Source: Zygnema cylindricum
Lineage: Eukaryota > Streptophyta > Zygnematophyceae > Zygnematales > Zygnemataceae
Assembly (NCBI GenBank): GCA_037447655.1
Contig: JBBHKE010000744.1
Coordinates: 60,746-124,745, forward strand
DNA: 64,000 bases
Direction of reading: 5' to 3'
Shown here: positions 22,597-34,241 of the stretch, one piece after another
How positions within the stretch are numbered: position 1 is the first letter of the stretch
Layout: every line of letters starts with the position of its first letter
Notes under the pieces: generated by a model
Told to the model about the DNA's origin: nothing
The model's database searches: none
Seen by the model: only the letters and a program-made list of their open reading frames with translations
Position numbers and translations under genes: made by a program

Positions 22597-23962
22597 TCTG
22601 AATTTTTTTTGTTTTTTTTTTTTTTTTCAATCTGAATGATCTAATTTAATCTTTGTTCACCCTTGCTATTACCACACCCTCCAGGCTTCCACTTCAAATC
22701 TCCCTTATTGCTTCTTCCCTTCAATTGTTACACACACACCACTTTCCGTTCCGTAGACCAGATAGTACCCACCGACATTTTTTTGAGATCGGCCAAAATA
22801 TTATACCTCTGTTTACTATCCAACTGTGTTGCTTTTCCTATTTGTGCTCTACATAGTTGTTCAATTCGCATATTACGCACGAAACGAACGCGCGAATACT
22901 ACACACAATTCGCATTTAACGATTTTTAAAAAGTTATAAAATGCTTACCCGACTATGATACCCGTACATTTTCGTACTGTGTCCGTATATTTTAGTACTC
23001 TTAGGGTTATTTAAGGGGGGTTTTATGGTATTTCGGGTACATTATCGTACATTCTCGTATATCTCAGTACAACTGCCGTCTATTTTTCGTACGAATACAT
23101 ACGGTGTCTGTATATTTCCGTACTTTTGACGGCTATAATTTTAGAGTTTTTAGGATACATAGTCGTACATTCCGGTATATTTTAGTTCTACTCCATTAAT
23201 TTTTTTCCGTACAGTGTTCGTGTATTTCCATACTTTTTAGGGTTATTTGAAGGAGATTTTAGGGTTTCTAAGGTACATTACCGTACATTTTGTACAATTT
23301 CGTATATGTTAGAAAGAATACCTCACATTTTCCGTACATTTATGATTTTTAGGGTACACTTTCCGTATAGTTGTGTACATTTTCGTATATTATTCGTACA
23401 TTTTAGGATTTTTTAAGGATTTTTTAGGGTTAAGGGGACAAAATCTGTACATTTTCATACGTTGTACAGCGAAATTGACGGAAGTATGAAATTAACGAAT
23501 ACTATGTAAAAATCGTAAAAAAGTCCAAATCCATACGAACTGAACAATTATGGTGCTCTCTTAATAAGGTCAGTTCATTTTCCATGAATAGTGTTTTTTG
23601 CAGTGAATAACATCTTTCTTAGCTGTTATAAAATGTATTTATTGTGTATTATGCGGTATTACGGAAATGTTGTTTATTTGTTATGTAGCATTAGAGAATT
23701 TGTTATTTATTTGTCATAGTTAAAATGTGCGGAAACACTCTGAAACTCTGTATAGTATTACTCGATTCTACCTACTCGATTGTACCTTGTAACAACACTG
23801 AATAGTGTGACCACATTTTTAGTGTCCCCAATCATTTCACATATTTGAATTCCATTATATGTATTTATTTATTATACACACACCTACACATTTGTCTACG
23901 AACTGACTTCATTTCAGAATGATGATTTTATCCAATCCAATTATTAGGACTCCCCATAGGTA
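22597..23962. other. gene-free stretch with CGTACATTTT repeats
   Basis: At 22960-23470 degenerate repeats of TCGTACATTTTAGGG and related words recur. The same flavour recurs at 42650-42780. No gene is seen. Confidence 0.55.
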
Positions 23963-24169
23963 CACCGTGAGTGGCTTTTCCTGTTAAAAAGTACAGCTAT
24001 TTAAGTGTTTGTATTGATATTTTTGGTGAAATTGACGTGGGCGATTTTTAACCGCTAACTGATAAGTATTAAGAAGAAAAGTATAAGTAAGAAATAAACA
24101 AAAGTAAAAATAACATTGTTTTGATAATAACATATAAAATTAGTACTAAAACAATAATAGCGATTCACG
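23963..24169. mobile_element. CACCG/TA MITE, degenerate, ~207 bp
   Basis: Left end CACCGTGAGTGGC after TA (23961-23962). The right end, inverted, reads CGTGAATCGCTATTATTG, with the last bases eroded. Confidence 0.5.
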
Positions 24170-24424
24170 AATTGCCATTTGACCCACGATGGGGAACATG
24201 AATATGACCAAAGTTTTTATTTCGAGTCAAGAATCCAAAACAATATTTAGTAAGATCCTTTTTGAGAAAAAGGTTTATCGTACCGTTATTAATATTGAAG
24301 GTTGTTTTTTGATAAGATTGTTTATTGATGGTTTTGAAACAAATTTTGCACCAGTTCTAGGATTATACTTCGTAGGAAAATTTACGAGCTTGTAAATGAT
24401 TAGCAGAGAAGGTGTAGTTTGAGT

Positions 24425-25450
24425 GAAGGGGCCGACTTTATTAAAAAGCGCGATGGTAAACCATCTGAGTCCATAGGAACAAAAAGAAGTAGCATTGCTA
24501 AAACTGAAAAACCACATAACAAGGGAAAAAACAAAAGGGAAAATCAAGGCAAAAACTACGAAAATACGTGGCCGGGAAGTCGAAAACACCCAAAAAAACA
24601 AAACCCAACAAACAAAACACAAAGGAAAAAACTAACACGTAGCAAAGAACCCCCAACAGAACTAAAAATTTACGAAAAGCAACCACGTAAGTCCTCGAAT
24701 CCCGAAGGAGCACGAGGAGGAAGTTCCGGAACACGCCGTCGATCCATAACGGCAATAGACGATCGAAGTAATATTGAAGCCAACACCCGTTGTAGGGCCA
24801 CGGAAAAACGTTGACGATAAAAAGAAGTAAGGACTAAAACAGGAGGCCTCCCATGTCCTTGCCTCTCGAACGAGCGCCGACCACAAGTACGGAAAAACTC
24901 GTCCAAAGCCACACCCAAACAACCAAATATCTCGACCGCCATCGGAATGAAGCCATCCATAGCGTCGCGATGGGCATAATCACGCTCTTTCCTTTTAGCT
25001 GCGTCACGGGCAGCCACTCCCATATGCCGAGCCGCTTGGTTGACGACTGTAGTTGAGGTGGGGTTCGTCAAAACAATGTCACCAAATGTACGACGCGCAC
25101 CATCAAGTAATACAAGGTCGATCCGACGCGATGAAATAATGTGAGAGACCTCGTGGCGAACAGAAATTCCCCCCTCAGAAGCGATAGTTGCAATGGTGTC
25201 TCGAATCGTGTCGTGCGCATGAATCAACTCGCCCCCGTGGGAGCAACGAAGCAAATGGACCCCGTCGGGCTCGAGAACGTGGTTGCAGTAGCAAACAAGT
25301 GAGCCAAGCAAAGGTGGGTGAGGGAGGCCAAGCCGGAACCTAAGGGCCGTGGTGAACTGAGCCGGGGTGAAACGAAGAGTGGATAAGATAGGGACGGCCA
25401 ATAGCCAAGCTCCAGAGCCAGGTCCGCCACAGGATAGAAAACGTGCACCC
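24425..25450 (-). mobile_element. LINE fragment, 3' region, copy 3, with the longest intact frame
   Basis: The minus strand carries an uninterrupted frame from about 25448 to 24670. It begins GARFLSCGGPGSGAW, then RFRLGLPHPPLLGSLVC, the zinc cluster CYCNHVLEPDGVHLLRCSHGG, SSRRIDLVLLDG, a TFGDIVLT strand and PMAVEIFGCLG, and ends GFEDLRGCFS and stop. It is the C-terminal (zinc plus restriction-like endonuclease) part of a LINE polyprotein, without the reverse transcriptase domain. The 3' UTR runs to about 24425 and ends with the GATGG/CCATC hairpin (24452-24465). The 5' truncation at about 25450 abuts unrelated AT-rich DNA. Confidence 0.8.
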
Positions 25451-26370
25451 TATTTAAGTTTGAGTTCTACCCTATTAAACCCGTTTTTCATTCTTTGTTA
25501 TTTTTTTAATATTCATTTTCGTCTGCTTCTTATCGTATGCAGCAATGTAATTTATAGAAAAACTTGTAAGAACCGGTTAAAAAATCATAAATAACAAGTT
25601 GCAGCAAAAAAAAATAGGATAAATTTGAACTCTTTGAGGAAAATAGTCGTCGAATTTAATATCCCATTGGACTACTTTTGTGTTTTTTGGGTCAAATGTT
25701 GTAAAAAGCTTTTGTCTTTAAGCATATTTTGTCCTCTAGTGACATTAAATGACGTACTATAGAAATTAAAAAAAACCGTATTTTAAAACTAATGTAAAAA
25801 AAACTCTGATCAAATCAGATGAGTGAAATAACCTTTCATAAAACTCCAAAAAACTATTAAAAAAACTATTCAAAAAATAAAAAAACTGTTAAAAGAAACT
25901 ATTTTAAAAACATCAAAATTCCCAATAATTTTCTCTATTTTGAACCACTAGCCGAAAATTAAAGTTGAAAAAAAAAAAGAAACCGGAAGTAATCAGAAAA
26001 AGTAGTCGATTTCGAAGGAAAGACGGAATTAATTTTAGAAAAGTTTACTATTTTTTTTTTCGGAATTCAGAAACTTATACGACTGACTGTAACCTTAAAA
26101 TTTCTTTGTCCAGATTCTCGATTTCTTCCCCCAGGCACTCCAAATAATGTGGATCCATATCCATTTTTTTCAAATACTTATCATAGGCGTCTTTTTGCTT
26201 TTTGAATTCTTTTTCCACTTGCTGTACATAAAAACCAAAAAAAAAAAACCCACAAAACCCTCTTCTCTTTTAATTCATCTTGAGTCAAAAATGTTAAAAA
26301 GTACCTTACCCATTTGTTCAAATCATAGGTTAAATAAGAGAAAAACAAATGGAAACATCACATGTGATTC
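25451..26370. other. gene-free AT-rich stretch
   Basis: A-runs and TTAAAAAAACTATT-type short repeats at 25790-25910. No supported exon. Confidence 0.5.
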
Positions 26371-26640
26371 CGCATACTATACACGAACTATACTGTATAT
26401 TACACATATTATACTAAACTACACTGCTATGCGTTTATTACCGTATTACACAACTATTATACAATTATTATTACATTTAGTATACAATTATTATACAATT
26501 ATTTTAGTATACTATACTACTATTTGTTTATTACTGTATGCAACTATTACACAATTATCTTTTATACTATAATATACTACTATTCGTTTACAACCGTATA
26601 CTATTTTTTATATTATAATATATACGGGTTTAGTACGCGG
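26371..26640. repeat. degenerate TATTATACTATAC repeat
   Basis: Units such as TATACAATTATTATACAATT and TATACTACTATTTGTTTATT recur with drift. Confidence 0.7.
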
Positions 26641-26935
26641 TTACCACATATAGAGTTTATGATTGTTTTCGCATATTTGAACTACGGTTCAAATGACTAA
26701 GACTAAGATAAAAGAGAAACACCAGATCTGTTTTTGTTTTCCTTTAGAATCGTTTTTGAATTTTTTGTTATGGGTATCGATCCTAAAATGTGATGATAGC
26801 CATTCTTCAAAAAGTCATTTTTTTATTTTTCTTTTGCTTCTCATTGATTTGGTCCCTCTCTTTGCTTACTGTGGACTGTCCATATTCTTACATAGTCTGT
26901 TCTTAAAAACAACTGAAACGAAACAACCATTTTCC

Positions 26936-27083
26936 CTCTCCCTCCCCCTCTCCCTCTCCCTTCCGCCTCTCCCCTCCCCTCTCCCTCTCCCTTCCGCCTC
27001 TCCCCTCCCCTCTCCCTTCTCATTCCCCTCCCTCTCTCATTCCCCCTCCCCCTCCCTCTCGCTCTCCCTCCCCCTCCCGTTTC
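26936..27083. repeat. (CCCTCT)n pyrimidine microsatellite
   Basis: CCCTCTCC/CCTTCCGCC units, including a duplicated block of about 36 bp (CTCCCTCTCCCTTCCGCCTC). Confidence 0.95.
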
Positions 27084-28259
27084 ATGTTTAGGGTGCCAAA
27101 AAAACCGGCACCGAATTAGTGTTTATCGACAATAATGACAATTCACGGTATTAATTGGTTTCCTATAAAATTAAAATACAATAACTGAAAATAAGATAAC
27201 TGAAAATACAATAATTGAAAAAATTATTATTCAATCGTTTATTAGTTTTAATACCATTTTTATGATTAGTCTGTCCACAGTAATTCAGTGAAATTCACTA
27301 ATTCAGGTTTCGATGTAAAAAAGTAAACGACAAGGCAAAAAAAATGAGGGAGGGAGGGAGGGAGAGGGAGAGAGAGAGGGCAGAAGAGAGGGAGGGAGAC
27401 AGGGATGGAGGGAAACAACACTGGTTGTCACCTTTCTAGCTCCTTTCTCTCTGAATCATGGCTAGGAACACCATTTACATTGAAACCTCCACATTTATTT
27501 TGAGAATCCTTTTGAAAAATCTCACTTGGTAGCACACTATTATTTGTCTACTTCTCCTGTCCATAATCTACAAGGTTTAAAACAATAACACAAACACGAA
27601 ATTTGACAATTATGAAAACCCAACTGATTCATATGCTTTATTAATTTCATAAACCATAAGAGAATCGTTAAAATCAACGCACCACTATTACCGTGAGGGA
27701 CACACAAGGGTATCGAAAAAACTTCGAAACCTTTAGAATTGATACAAAACTAGAGTGGATTACTAAAAATAGGGAAACTTGCTATCGTTTTTCACAAAAA
27801 CAATACGACTTGTAATATACGATAAACGGTGTAAGTAGTAGTATATACAGTTTAAGCCGGTGAAAGTATTTAACTCAAATTTAAAAATTATTTCAATTAA
27901 AGATCGCGATTCATCTTCGTAATAACAATTTCAATGATCATTTCATATGTTTCACAACACACAATATTTTTGTTTCCGACTGACTATCCTAAAATCAACA
28001 TAAAACATTTGGTTGTCTCCCACCTTTTTGTTCTCGTTTTATTCTCATATATATTTCAAAAACCATTTCTCTTTCTGACTCACAATAATCGTGAAGATAA
28101 TCGATTTACAGTTTTTCCAGTCTCTTTTAATACAGCAAGAATACTAAAACGTGAGACTTCACGACTCCTCGAAAACCCCAAACTATATCCTACCTAAAAA
28201 ACACACATAGTTGAGACTCCTATCAATCAAAACCCTTTCACAACTCCTTCAAAACTTCT
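27084..28259. other. gene-free stretch
   Basis: Contains a GAGGGA purine tract at 27347-27412 and AT-rich sequence. No supported gene. Confidence 0.5.
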
Positions 28260-28858
28260 TCAAAAACCCCAAGATTTGTCTCCCACCTTTGCGGCTCTCT
28301 TGGTCTCCAACTTCCTCACAGCCTCAGCCGCTGCCTTCGCTGTCTTCTCAACCCTCTCCCTCCTCAGAATATCTGGAGCGTCTCTCCCTGTATTTTCACT
28401 AGGTAACCTAAGCTAAACTCCATGCGAAATACTTGCACACCAAGGAGATGGTTTGATGGAGACAAGCTACAAATAAGACAGCAAGCAGCCATATACATCC
28501 AAAATCCTGCTCCAAAAGTTCATTCAAGCCACAAACAAAAAACAAACATCATCCAAAAGGAATACATCAAACGATGCCCGAGACATATATAAACATTTAC
28601 ACACATAACCGAACAAATTGAAAGGCTTGACAGAACAAACTGTAGAATTCATCGATGATGTAAAACACATCACCGCACGAAACAACAACATAGAAATCAC
28701 CAATCAACATACGAATTTCTGAAAAAGACGGAGCTTCAGCCTCACATGCATTCGACAAACGTCTCTCTATACTGAGCATCCTCGTTATGCCGCTGAAGCA
28801 GAGGGATGCCCCCGACTCGGTCCGATTTTTTGTCTTTAGCATGCGCATCTCTTGCATC
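28260..28858 (-). CDS. unrecognised gene, last two exons
   Basis: On the minus strand, exon 28858-28746 begins DARDAHAKDKKSDRVGG and ends YRETFVEC plus two bases before a GTGAGG donor. Exon 28398-28260, after a TTACCTAG acceptor, supplies one base and continues ENTGRDAPDILRRERVEKTA, then an Ala/Lys-rich helix (AAAEAVRKLETKRAAK), ending VGDKSWGF and stop. The join is in frame (phase 2 to 1 base) and no stop occurs in 82 codons. Upstream of the first exon is a pyrimidine-rich acceptor (CTCTCTCTCCCTCTCTCACT...GAGAG). The charged alpha-helical C-terminus suggests a soluble or peripheral protein. I do not recognise the family. Earlier exons should lie on the minus strand above 28900 but were not found. 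The intron is 347 bp. Confidence 0.5.
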
Positions 28859-29244
28859 CTCTCTCATGCAATGGAATCGACACAACCGAGTGAGAGAGGG
28901 AGAGAGAGTAACAATGGAATCCAATAACGTTTCTTTGCAAAAAAAAGTACAAATACAATGATAAAAAAGACGTTGTAAAAACCTTATTGATAAGGACCAC
29001 GCCAGAGGGACAAGTATGGTCTGAAGGAAAGATAATAGTCGCGGGCGACCCGGTTCTTTGCCCTTTGGTTGCTAAGGGCCTTTCGTTTTTGTACATTACT
29101 ATGTGTAATGCGATAGTACTGTACGTATTTTGTACGGCCATTTTACGTGATGGTATCACTGACATTATGGTGGTGACATAGTGTGACGCGATAGCACTTA
29201 CCGCTCCGAACACTCGCGTTTGGGAGACCAAACTTCAAGTCAAA

Positions 29245-29700
29245 GTGAAAAGTACGGTTCTGAATCGAGCGTTTTTAGGTGTGAAGGTCGCGTGTGAAGA
29301 AGGGGTCCACGTCGCCTTTCACTCCTTTCACTCCAATTTCGCTTTACGACACCTCGCGCCGTTACTGTACGTTACTCAACCGGCATTGATAACACGACAT
29401 TTTGGCGTGACGTCAATTTCGTCTGGCCTTTAATCATACCACTACAACCACGCGAAATACAACAAATAAGATTGTACCACGTGTCTCTTTTCATTACATC
29501 AAAATTGGAACATGACAAAGCCAATCAAAACTCAAATCACTCAATGGCTCAAGATCTTACACAAAAACAATCGACGGTCAATTTCGTTGTCACTGGAGAC
29601 GAAGGCGACTACATTGCTTTTCCCTTTTAGAAAAAGGGCAAAGCAAAAAAAAAAAAGCGGGACGGAATTAGCGTACACTACGCTAATAGCGATTGGCGGT
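29245..29700. repeat. dispersed repeat family H, copy 1, with a CACCG/TA element end
   Basis: 29360-29650 matches 40560-40830 (CGTTACTCAACCGG, TACCACGTGTCTCTTT, GGCTCAAGATCTTACACAAA, GAAGGCGACTAC). It ends in an imperfect hairpin (GCTTTTCCCTTTTAGAAAAA and complement) plus an A-run. A family end (CACCGCCAATCGCTATTAGC inverted) follows, ending at 29701 before TA. This could be a SINE-like or other non-autonomous unit. Confidence 0.6.
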
Positions 29701-30090
29701 GTAGTGTACGGATAGTGGCGTGATGTGACGGGATCGCACGCGCAAAAATGAAAAGTACTTTTTTTTTACAATTCCGTCCGTTTACTTCCTCGCTACTGTA
29801 CTCTCCTAGGTGACGACAAAATGTCACACGTTTCGATTTCTGAGACCGACGGTTGTGGACTGCCTTGTCAACATCTCCCCTTGTCTCGTCATTGGAGCGT
29901 GAATCTGGTTCTCTTCTTGTCAACCAGTACCTCTATCTCCCTTTCCCTCCCTCCCTCCCTCCCTTTTCCCTTCATCAATTCTAGATATTTTGAATATTCT
30001 ATAGAGGAGAGGGAGAGGGAGAGAGAGAGGGAAAGGGAGAGAGAGAGGAGAGGGAGGGGAGAAGTGAAGTTGTTTGTTTTCTGACTGGAG

Positions 30091-30180
30091 GGTGAGAGGG
30101 AAGCTATTGCGAAGTATGCCGTGAAAGTCGGTGCCTTGGCCGCCCTCACAAGTACCCTCCTCGGATCTCTCCTTCCCCAA
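30091..30180 (+). CDS. probable single exon encoding a membrane segment
   Basis: A 90-bp phase-0 block between a TTTTCTGACTGGAG acceptor and a CAA/GTACCT donor encodes GEREAIAKYAVKVGALAALT and continues STLLGSLLPQ. The hydrophobic stretch (VGALAALTSTLLGSLLP) would make a transmembrane helix. G+C here is higher than in the surroundings. No partner exon was found. The copia insertion and AT repeats follow within 700 bp, so the rest of the gene may be displaced or lost. Function unknown. Confidence 0.35.
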
Positions 30181-30369
30181 GTACCTTTTTCTATCTGTTT
30201 ATGTCAAATCCTGTCATTTTTATTTATCAGTTTTATGTGAAAGCTTTATCTTCTTTTTGTCATTTGTCAACGTTATCGCACGTTTTTATCGGAGTTGTGC
30301 TAGTTTAGGAAAACATTGCACCTTATTTAGTGTGGTTTAAATTGTACAAGGAAGCATTAGTCAGACTCG

Positions 30370-30422
30370 AAAATATATATATGTTATATATATAATATAT
30401 GTATATGTAATATATGTATATG

Positions 30423-30484
<62 letters not shown>

Positions 30485-30485
30485 G
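30370..30485. repeat. (TA)n microsatellite
   Basis: TATATATG units leading into about 50 bp of pure TA. Confidence 0.97.
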
Positions 30486-30539
30486 TTTACCGCCATAGTT
30501 TTTATACGCTTAGTTTCTCCCTCTTTCTCTCAACACGAT

Positions 30540-30854
30540 GATATAAAACATCGGTTGACATTGGTTGACAATTATATAATATTATATCTAACTGCTACAC
30601 TACACATATTATAGCAAGTTTAATCTAACTGTTATATTATTATAGTTTTAACCAGTTATACATTATATATAGTCTAACTATCATAATGTGTTAATTTTTA
30701 TAGTGAGAACTAACTATTTTATTATATATATTTGAACATTTATATCTAACTGTTATAATGTGTTAATTATTAGTGTTAACTAACTATTACATTATATTTT
30801 TTATAACAGTTTACATTATGTTTATCTTAACAGTTAAAATTAACTGTTATATTA
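30540..30854. repeat. AT-rich tandem array TCTAACTGTTATATTATG, left of copia
   Basis: Units such as CTAACTGTTATAATGTGTTA continue on the other side of the copia element (36367-36600), showing that the retrotransposon landed within this array. Confidence 0.75.
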
Positions 30855-31290
30855 TGTTACGGGACATTTAGCGTAGGATATTTTTGTCTTGTCCGTACGT
30901 TTTCTTACGTCGGTCAAGTCTTGTTGACCGGCATATCCGGACGTCTCACTTTTGGTCCTGTCCGTACTTCCATACGTCGGTCCAGTCAATTGTACTTTTT
31001 CGTTGGTCTAGTCCTTTACGTAGAAGTCCTTTGACCGTCGGTCCAGTCTTTTGGCCGACGGTCCAGTCTTTTGTCTTACATACATTTGTTAGAATCTAGA
31101 CTAGGATTCCTTAGTTACAACGCACCGTAGAGCGCTTAGACTCCACAGTAATTAGCAGTGTGTATTTTGTATACAAGTGAATTTTCTCACTCAATGAAAT
31201 CATCCCCAAATACAAATCAATTTCTCTTTCTAATGCATTGATCTTTCTATTGTCTACAATTTCATGGCTTCTGCCAATCCACCTCCCATA
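30855..31290 (+). repeat. copia 5' LTR
   Basis: Begins TGTTACGGGACATTTAGCGT. Homology with the 3' LTR continues through CACCTCCCATA at 31290, 27 bases past the gag ATG at 31264. A TATTTTGTATACAAG stretch near 31165 may hold the promoter. A canonical initiator-Met tRNA primer site (TGGTATCAGAGC) is not apparent at the junction. Confidence 0.9.
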
Positions 31291-31875
31291 GGTTATGGGC
31301 CAGGCCATGCCACTTCTAATAGCATCCAAAAGTTTGATGGCCAAAACTTATATGATTGGTCATTTTTAGCCATGCATTTTTTCAAAAACGATAAGATTTG
31401 GGACCATTTTATAGGAATTTCAAAAACTCCTATCCTTTCCTCTACTGATACACCAGCAAAAAAAACTACAAAAGAATTAGCAATAGCTACATGGAAACAA
31501 TATGATGAAGATGCGCACGCTCGCCTAGTGATGTCGCTTACTTACGAGCGCACTCGTCTTATTCGTGGCACCTCTTCTTCCGCCGAGGCTTGGAGTCGTC
31601 TTCAAGCAGCTTACATTCAAACCGGATGGGCCGCTTGCCGAATTCAAAAACGAGTGTTTTTTAACTCCATGAAAAAGTCAACGGAATCTATGCAAGATTA
31701 GATTAGCACAGTCGAATTGTCGGCCGGAAAGTGCACTATGATAGGCATCCATCTTTCCGACAAGGACCTCTCTTCTACCCTTTTGGGAGGACTCCCTAAA
31801 ACCTTTTCCCCTTTCATTTCCTCGTTTGATAATCTAGACTAATCCATTCCTTTTCACTCCCTTTGTACAAAACTT
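31264..31875 (+). pseudogene. copia gag, N-terminal part (broken)
   Basis: MASANPPPIGYGPGHATSNS leads to KFDGQNLYDWSFLAMHFF, the usual start of copia Gag (retrotran_gag/UBN2-like). The frame meets TAG at 31699 and continues as recognisable Gag (STVELSAGKCTMIGIHLSDK) to a TAA near 31841. Gag forms the virus-like particle in active relatives. Confidence 0.85.
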
Positions 31876-32634
31876 TTGCATGAAGAGACAAAACTTCTGT
31901 CTTTTTCTGCTTCAAATCTCTCTCATGCAAATGCTTTTATTGTTGAAAATCAGAAAACTAACTCGAGGGGGGTGCAGCGTTTGTTTTGTGCTTACTGCAA
32001 AAAAAAAGGACACTCCGTTGAAGAATGTCGAAAATTGGCGAGGCGGAAAGCAACCGAGGCTTCCAATCCCCCTAAAAACGGAGGAAATGCTAACGTTGCC
32101 AATGCCACCCCACCAGTTCTTCCCACCTCCCCATTCCCTCCACACCCTTATTTCCCTCCAAATTTTCCTTATCCTCACCATTATTCCCCTTCTCCATCCT
32201 TCCCACAATCTTCCAACGCCGCAACGCACTATGCCCCTTCGAACTCCGTTAACCTTCCTTGGTCGAGCGCTTTCTCCCCACATTTTCCCTCTAATTATCC
32301 CACTCTAGTAACTTCCCCTTTTGTCCTCTGTCCCTCACCAGAATTTGGATATGGCAATGTTGCCCATCATATCCTAAATTTTGTCACTCCGGATACTCAA
32401 TTTCCACAAGGGTATGTTTTTCTATCTCAAACCCCTGTCGATTGGCTAATAGATAGTGGTGCTAGTCACCACCTTTCACCACGATCTGATTGGTTCACTC
32501 ACCTTTCTCCTCTATCATCTCCTATGCAGATTCGTTTAGGCGACGACCGCATTCTGTTGGCTACTCATTCTGGCAACGTCAACGTCCCTAATGTGTCTAT
32601 TCACATTCGGAACGTACTCTTGTTCCTAGTCTAG
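31876..32634 (+). pseudogene. copia gag C-terminus (zinc knuckle) and protease
   Basis: The CCHC knuckle CAYCKKKGHSVEEC (about 31987-32028) binds RNA. A Pro-rich linker follows, then the aspartic protease site LIDSGASHH (Asp-Ser-Gly near 32452). The frame is lost near 32615, just after IHIRNVLL; the expected continuation resumes in another frame. Confidence 0.9.
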
Positions 32635-32639
32635 CTAGG

Positions 32640-33671
32640 AATTTATTTTCTATCAAAGTCGCCACTTTTGATGGCTTAAAGGATGAATTTAATAATGATA
32701 GAGTAACGTTTCTTGATAGAAAAGACAATAGTATTGTAGGTTTCGGCGTAGCACGAGATTCTATGTACGTCCTACAATCCTATAGTACGCGAACATTTTT
32801 TGCTTTAAGTGTTAGCGTCGAAAGTTTTCCACTTTGGCATTTACGATATGGTCATTTAAATAGCGAAAGTTTGTGTACCTTGCCAAATCTTGTAACTAGA
32901 CTAAATTCATTCTCTAACAAATCTTTGGATTTTTGTCACGGTTGCATGCAAGGAAAAATGCCACGTCACTCATTTTACAGTAGCACTACCGTAATCACTG
33001 AACCACTTGCACTTGTACACACTGACGTGTGTGGTCCCATGCTCACTCGTAGCTACACTAGATCCCTTTATTTTGTCACTTTCATTGACCGCGCCCCTCG
33101 CTTTTCACACGTGTATCCAATTTGTCATAAATGTGACGTTTTTGCTCGATTTCAAGAATTTAAGGCGTTGGAAGAAAAATTTCACAACAAACGAATCAAG
33201 GTCTTGCGCAGTGACAACGGTGGCGAATTTTTGTCCAATCAGTTTTCTGAATTTCTCATGCAACATGGAATCTCACGTCATTTAACGGCGCCTCGGACGC
33301 CACAACAAAACGACATTGCAGAAAGGTACAATCAAACATTACATGACATGTCACGCTCTATGCTGTACTTTGCGAATTTGCCTTATGAATTTTGGGCAGA
33401 GGCTGTAGTTTGCGCAAATTACTTACGCAATCTTTGTCCCACTAACGCTTTACCAAAATCTACTCCAATGGAAGCATGGTCCTCTGTCAAACCAGATATA
33501 CGTCACCTTAAAATCTTTGGTTGTGAAGCATGGTACAAAGACCTCCTCCAATCGGACGGCAAATTGGGCGCTCGCGCATTTCGTGGCATTTTCGTTGGGT
33601 ACGCTCCAAATTCCAAAGCGTACCGCATCTGGAGTCCTTCTCAGCATCGCGTCATACCACCAGAGAAGTAA
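32640..33671 (+). pseudogene. copia integrase
   Basis: GAG-pre-integrase zinc module (LWHLRYGHLN...CHGCMQGK) is followed by the catalytic core. The D,D,E residues lie in VHTDVCGP, VLRSDNGGEF and AERYNQTL. The segment KIFGCEAWY...FVGYAPNSKAYRIW is the usual copia integrase C-terminal part. The frame shifts near 33650, after which REVIFNETP resumes. Confidence 0.9.
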
Positions 33672-34241
33672 TTTTCAACGAAACGCCACTTCTCCAAACC
33701 TTGTCTCGTATGCCCTTCCCTTCCCCTCTTCCCCCATTATCCGACTTTCCTTCCCTCACCCTCTATGACCCTCTTCCCCCAAACCTTCCCCTTCAATCTC
33801 GTCAACCATCTGAATTCACCTACCTTACACCTTCCCACCCCTCTCCTCTTAATCCTCCCATTTTTTCCCCCTCATCATCTTCAAGTCTCCCTCCTCCTCC
33901 ATCTTCTCCTACCCCCCTTGTTTTCCCGGCTGCTCCCATCACTCCTGCCAGCCACTCAGCTGCCCTTCCTCTTCATCCTGTCACAAATTCTGAAGATAAT
34001 TCATCCTCTCCCCCTCTTTTCCAAGATGATCCTCTTTTTGACAATCTTTCTCCCACAATTTTTTCCCACTCACCTCTTCTTGGGTCTTTTGCTCCTCTAA
34101 AGCCTTCACTTCCCGATCGTGAGCCTTCCCCTCTTCCTTACCCCTCTCCTTTACCTCGCCGAAACCCCGGAGGCTCTAGAGTTCCCCCCTCTCGTCTTAT
34201 TACTTCCATAGGCCACGCCTCTCTAGCTTACGCTTACTCGG
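33672..34241 (+). pseudogene. copia Pro/Ser-rich linker between integrase and RT
   Basis: An open, low-complexity frame (SPLPPLSDFPS, PPPPSSPTPLVFP) links integrase to reverse transcriptase, as in other copia elements. Confidence 0.7.

Noticed and set aside
23000-23460. Interstitial telomere array
   Set aside because: TTTAGGG-like words are scattered among CGTACATTTT repeats, not in tandem.
29360-29650. Helitron 3' end (hairpin)
   Set aside because: No CTRR terminus after the hairpin and no 5' TC start identified.
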